Assembly (NCBI RefSeq): GCF_019459305.1
Contig: NZ_JAIBES010000143.1
Location: 1-36,743 of the forward strand
Reading direction: 5' to 3'
Length of the DNA stretch: 36,743 bases
Origin: Sphingopyxis sp.
GTDB lineage: Bacteria > Pseudomonadota > Alphaproteobacteria > Sphingomonadales > Sphingomonadaceae
The notes below the pieces were generated by a model, which was not told the origin of the DNA, did not search any database, and saw nothing but the letters and a program-made list of their open reading frames with translations. Positions 34,206 to 36,743 of this stretch are shown here, piece by piece; the first letter of the stretch is position 1, and each line of letters opens with the position of its first letter. The translations under genes were made by a program, and so were the position numbers.

Positions 34206-35722
34206 GTCGCCGCATCGACGGCTGGCGGTTGGCGGCGGCGAACGAGCCGCAGCACTTCGGCGATCGCTTCGCGTTCGAGCAACCAGAGCAGGCCGCCGTA
34301 AAGCATGCCGCCCAGCGCGACGAGCGCGACGAGCTGAACCGGTGCGGCCAGCCCGATTGGCGCAGTCGCCTCCGCGGCAAGGCCGACCCCGACCGCCATG
34401 ACCAGCGCGGGCGCAAGCCCCGGCAGCATTGCGCGGCCGACATCCCTTAAGGTCACCCCGATCAGCGGCGCCGACAGCAATGCGGTAACGAGCAGCAGCA
34501 GCGGTGCGGCAATAAGCCACGCCCAGGCCATGCCGATCAAACCCCATTCAGCGCCGATCAGAAAGGCGGCCGGAAACATGATGGCGCCGCTCAGCGCGCT
34601 GAACATCGACACCGACGGTTTGCCGAGCGCGTTGGTCAGCGGCGCAAACAATATCTGCACCGTCATCAGCATCAACGCGAGTGCGATGATCTGGATATAA
34701 GGCACCATGCCCAGCCATTTTGTTCCGAACACCGTCTCGACCATCGGCGAGGCGGTCACTGCGAGTCCGCAGTAGAAGGGCGCCGCGACGAGCATCACCA
34801 GGCGCACCGTCTTGAGGAACGACCAGCGCACGGCTGCCCTGTCATGTTTGATTCGCGCATAAGCCGGAAACGCGACCTCGTTCAGTGGCGGCACAAATTT
34901 CGCCATGAAAATCTGCGCCAGGAACAGCGCCTCGGCATAAAGGCCCAGTGCATGTGGTTCGAATCGCGCCCCGGCAATGAAGATGTCGGACTGGCTCTGC
35001 ACCAGCCAGAACAGCTGGCTGAACAGCACCGCCGACCCGAACCCGATGATCTGGCCGCAGCCCCTGAAATCGAAACTGGGCCATACCAGCAGTCGCGCGA
35101 CGACCGTCAGCCCGATCGCGCGCGTCCAGAACAAGGCAATCGGCGCATAGACGAGCGTCCACACCCCATAGCCTGCGAGCGCGCAGGCCAGCGCCGTACT
35201 CGCCCCCGCCAGCGCCGCGAACAGATTGACGAAGGCCTGCCGCCGGAAATCCAGCGCGCGACTCATCATGACTTCGGGCAGCGCGATGAACGGCGTGGCA
35301 AGGAACAACAGCGCCTGAACCTGGAGCAGGTCGGCAACGATCGGCTGCCCATAATAGGCCGCGGCGATCGGCGCGCCAAAATACTGGATAGCGGCCAGCA
35401 AGGCGTTGAGCACCAGCAGCAGGCCGAAGGCCTGCCTGATTCGGAACGGATCAATCGAATCAGACTGGACCAGCGCGCTCGCGAATCCCCAGCCGTTGAG
35501 GAAGGCGAGAAAGGAAATGACGACCTGCGTCATCGCAAACAGCCCGTAATCGGCTGGATCGAGCAGGCGAATCACCATCAGGGTCGAACCCCAGGTGATG
35601 ATCTGCGCCAGAATCTGGCTGCCTGACCGCCAGATGACCGCGCTGCGAACCCGGTTTCCGAACGCCGCCGCGCTTTCCCCGCCCATCTCCGAACCCTTGA
35701 AATCCGCGCTTTCGCTCACCAT
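34190..35722 (-). CDS. Polysaccharide/lipid-linked oligosaccharide flippase (MOP superfamily)
   Basis: Protein of 510 residues from the ATG at 35722, chosen because AGAAGGA lies a few bases upstream; the ORF runs to 35932 across the rRNA promoter region, which argues against the longer start. ATG at 35686 is also possible. About 12-14 hydrophobic helices are predicted. The N-terminal motif GSQILAQIITWGSTLMVIRLLDPADYGLFAMTQ is typical of Wzx/WzxC-like lipopolysaccharide or exopolysaccharide exporters, in which a lipid-linked repeat unit is flipped across the inner membrane. No glycosyltransferase or polymerase gene is adjacent, so the product it exports is unknown. Sphingomonads make gellan-type exopolysaccharides and glycosphingolipids, either of which would fit. 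Confidence 0.85.
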   Translation of the reverse strand: MVSESADFKGSEMGGESAAAFGNRVRSAVIWRSGSQILAQIITWGSTLMVIRLLDPADYGLFAMTQVVISFLAFLNGWGFASALVQSDSIDPFRIRQAFGLLLVLNALLAAIQYFGAPIAAAYYGQPIVADLLQVQALLFLATPFIALPEVMMSRALDFRRQAFVNLFAALAGASTALACALAGYGVWTLVYAPIALFWTRAIGLTVVARLLVWPSFDFRGCGQIIGFGSAVLFSQLFWLVQSQSDIFIAGARFEPHALGLYAEALFLAQIFMAKFVPPLNEVAFPAYARIKHDRAAVRWSFLKTVRLVMLVAAPFYCGLAVTASPMVETVFGTKWLGMVPYIQIIALALMLMTVQILFAPLTNALGKPSVSMFSALSGAIMFPAAFLIGAEWGLIGMAWAWLIAAPLLLLVTALLSAPLIGVTLRDVGRAMLPGLAPALVMAVGVGLAAEATAPIGLAAPVQLVALVALGGMLYGGLLWLLEREAIAEVLRLVRRRQPPAVDAATQDAI

Positions 35723-35770
35723 TTGGTCCTTCTGGCACCGGGGGCATCCCGGCGGGTCGAACCACCTTTG

Positions 35771-35821
35771 AAACAAAATTGCAAAAAGGTTGTTGACGCG
35801 AATCGATGACGGGCTTAGAGG
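35771..35821 (+). promoter_or_regulatory. Probable rRNA operon promoter
   Basis: TTGACG (35793-35798) and TAGAGG (35816-35821) are separated by 17 bases, and an A-rich stretch (35771-35790) upstream resembles an UP element. It is about 380 bases before mature 16S and points toward it. The -10 box deviates from TATAAT, as is common in alphaproteobacteria. Confidence 0.55.
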
Positions 35822-35881
35822 CCTGTTCACCGGACGGGGCGCGGCGGCAAACGCCACGCTCCAGCCGGTCGCCAACAGATA

Positions 35882-36151
35882 CGGACAGATGTCCCCCGAT
35901 AGCAATAGCGGGGAACGACAACTGTCCGCCATTTCTTGTCGGTGGCTCTTTGAAATTGTGATTGTCGATGAAGGGACATGTGGGCGGCGGCCCTGGGTCT
36001 GGCAGCTTTAGGGTGTCAGTAACTCAGGATAAAAAGCCAAGCCTGACCTACATGTCTAACACGTTTCCATTACGTGGGAGCGGCTCTTCGTTTGCCTGTA
36101 ATTCGTTACAGGTTGATGTCGGGACCGTTCCAAATTTGTGTAGGCCAGGCT
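35882..36151 (+). promoter_or_regulatory. Structured rRNA leader with boxA-like site
   Basis: The interval from 35723 to 36204 holds no gene. A strong hairpin pairs CGGACAG, TGTC and CCCCG (35882-35898) with CGGGG, GACA and CTGTCCG (35909-35928). GGCTCTTTGAAA at 35944-35955 resembles the boxA antitermination site. CCTGTAA and TTACAGG close a TTCG tetraloop at 36095-36112, and AGCCTGACCTAC (36040-36051) pairs with GTAGGCCAGGCT (36140-36151) around it with one mismatch. Confidence 0.6.
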
Positions 36152-36204
36152 CCTTAAAATGAGCGGGTTTGCGAGGGAATTCCACCTTGGCAAATTCGAA
36201 CATC

Positions 36205-36743
<539 letters not shown>

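Noticed and set aside
35723-35932. Longer flippase start at 35932
   Set aside because: It would run through the rRNA promoter, whereas the ATG at 35722 has a good ribosome site and begins a family-like N-terminus.

Overview
This is a GC-rich, gene-dense piece of a bacterial chromosome that ends inside a 16S rRNA gene. The 16S stretch (about the first 540 bases) and the protein content both point to an alphaproteobacterium of the Sphingomonadaceae, most probably Sphingopyxis or a close relative. The genus is recalled from family knowledge and was not searched. Coding is core-genome in character. I see no insertion sequence, prophage, CRISPR array, tRNA or classical defence island. About 33 protein genes are supported, many joined by ATGA/GTGA overlaps, and three convergent pairs overlap at their stop codons.

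Layout. 145-8115 is almost all minus strand: acetoacetyl-CoA reductase (phaB), a membrane-anchored DUF1963 protein, ferrochelatase (hemH) coupled to a Tat-exported molybdenum hydroxylase subunit, then an operon of an Mrp/ApbC Fe-S carrier, a CoA-binding protein and a lipoprotein. 8207-11842 is the plus-strand membrane quality-control block hflK-hflC-degP, with a candidate general-stress (sigma EcfG) promoter before degP. After a clear terminator come a VOC-fold protein and a plus-strand cluster: HerA-like DUF853 ATPase, globin-like protein, CYP108-like cytochrome P450 and a HEAT-like protein. 16548-17474 (minus) holds a thioesterase and queF. 17592-22624 (plus) holds a Pro/Ala-rich membrane protein, a mercaptopyruvate sulfurtransferase, cystathionine beta-lyase and an MscS channel. 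Inorganic pyrophosphatase and an M61 peptidase follow on the minus strand. 25403-28704 is a translation block, hisS-prfA-prmC, in which PrmC is expected to methylate the GGQ motif of the adjacent RF1. It is followed by a disordered DUF4167 protein and two tandem DUF4139 secreted paralogs. The right end carries a YciA-like thioesterase with a small membrane protein, a CBS protein, a polysaccharide flippase, and the rRNA promoter and leader followed by 16S.

The non-coding sequence holds several families of short inverted repeats (6012-6092, 12366-12394 with 23237-23364, 27720-27838). It also holds a hairpin at 29926-29961 whose 3' arm is the Shine-Dalgarno of the next gene, and a strongly folded rRNA leader. 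The most unusual points are that dual-use hairpin, a TonB-receptor-like VTASR motif inside a DUF4139 protein, an apparent U516A change in 16S rRNA, and the globin/P450/ATPase cluster. I did not find a clear-cut new defence or mobile system.
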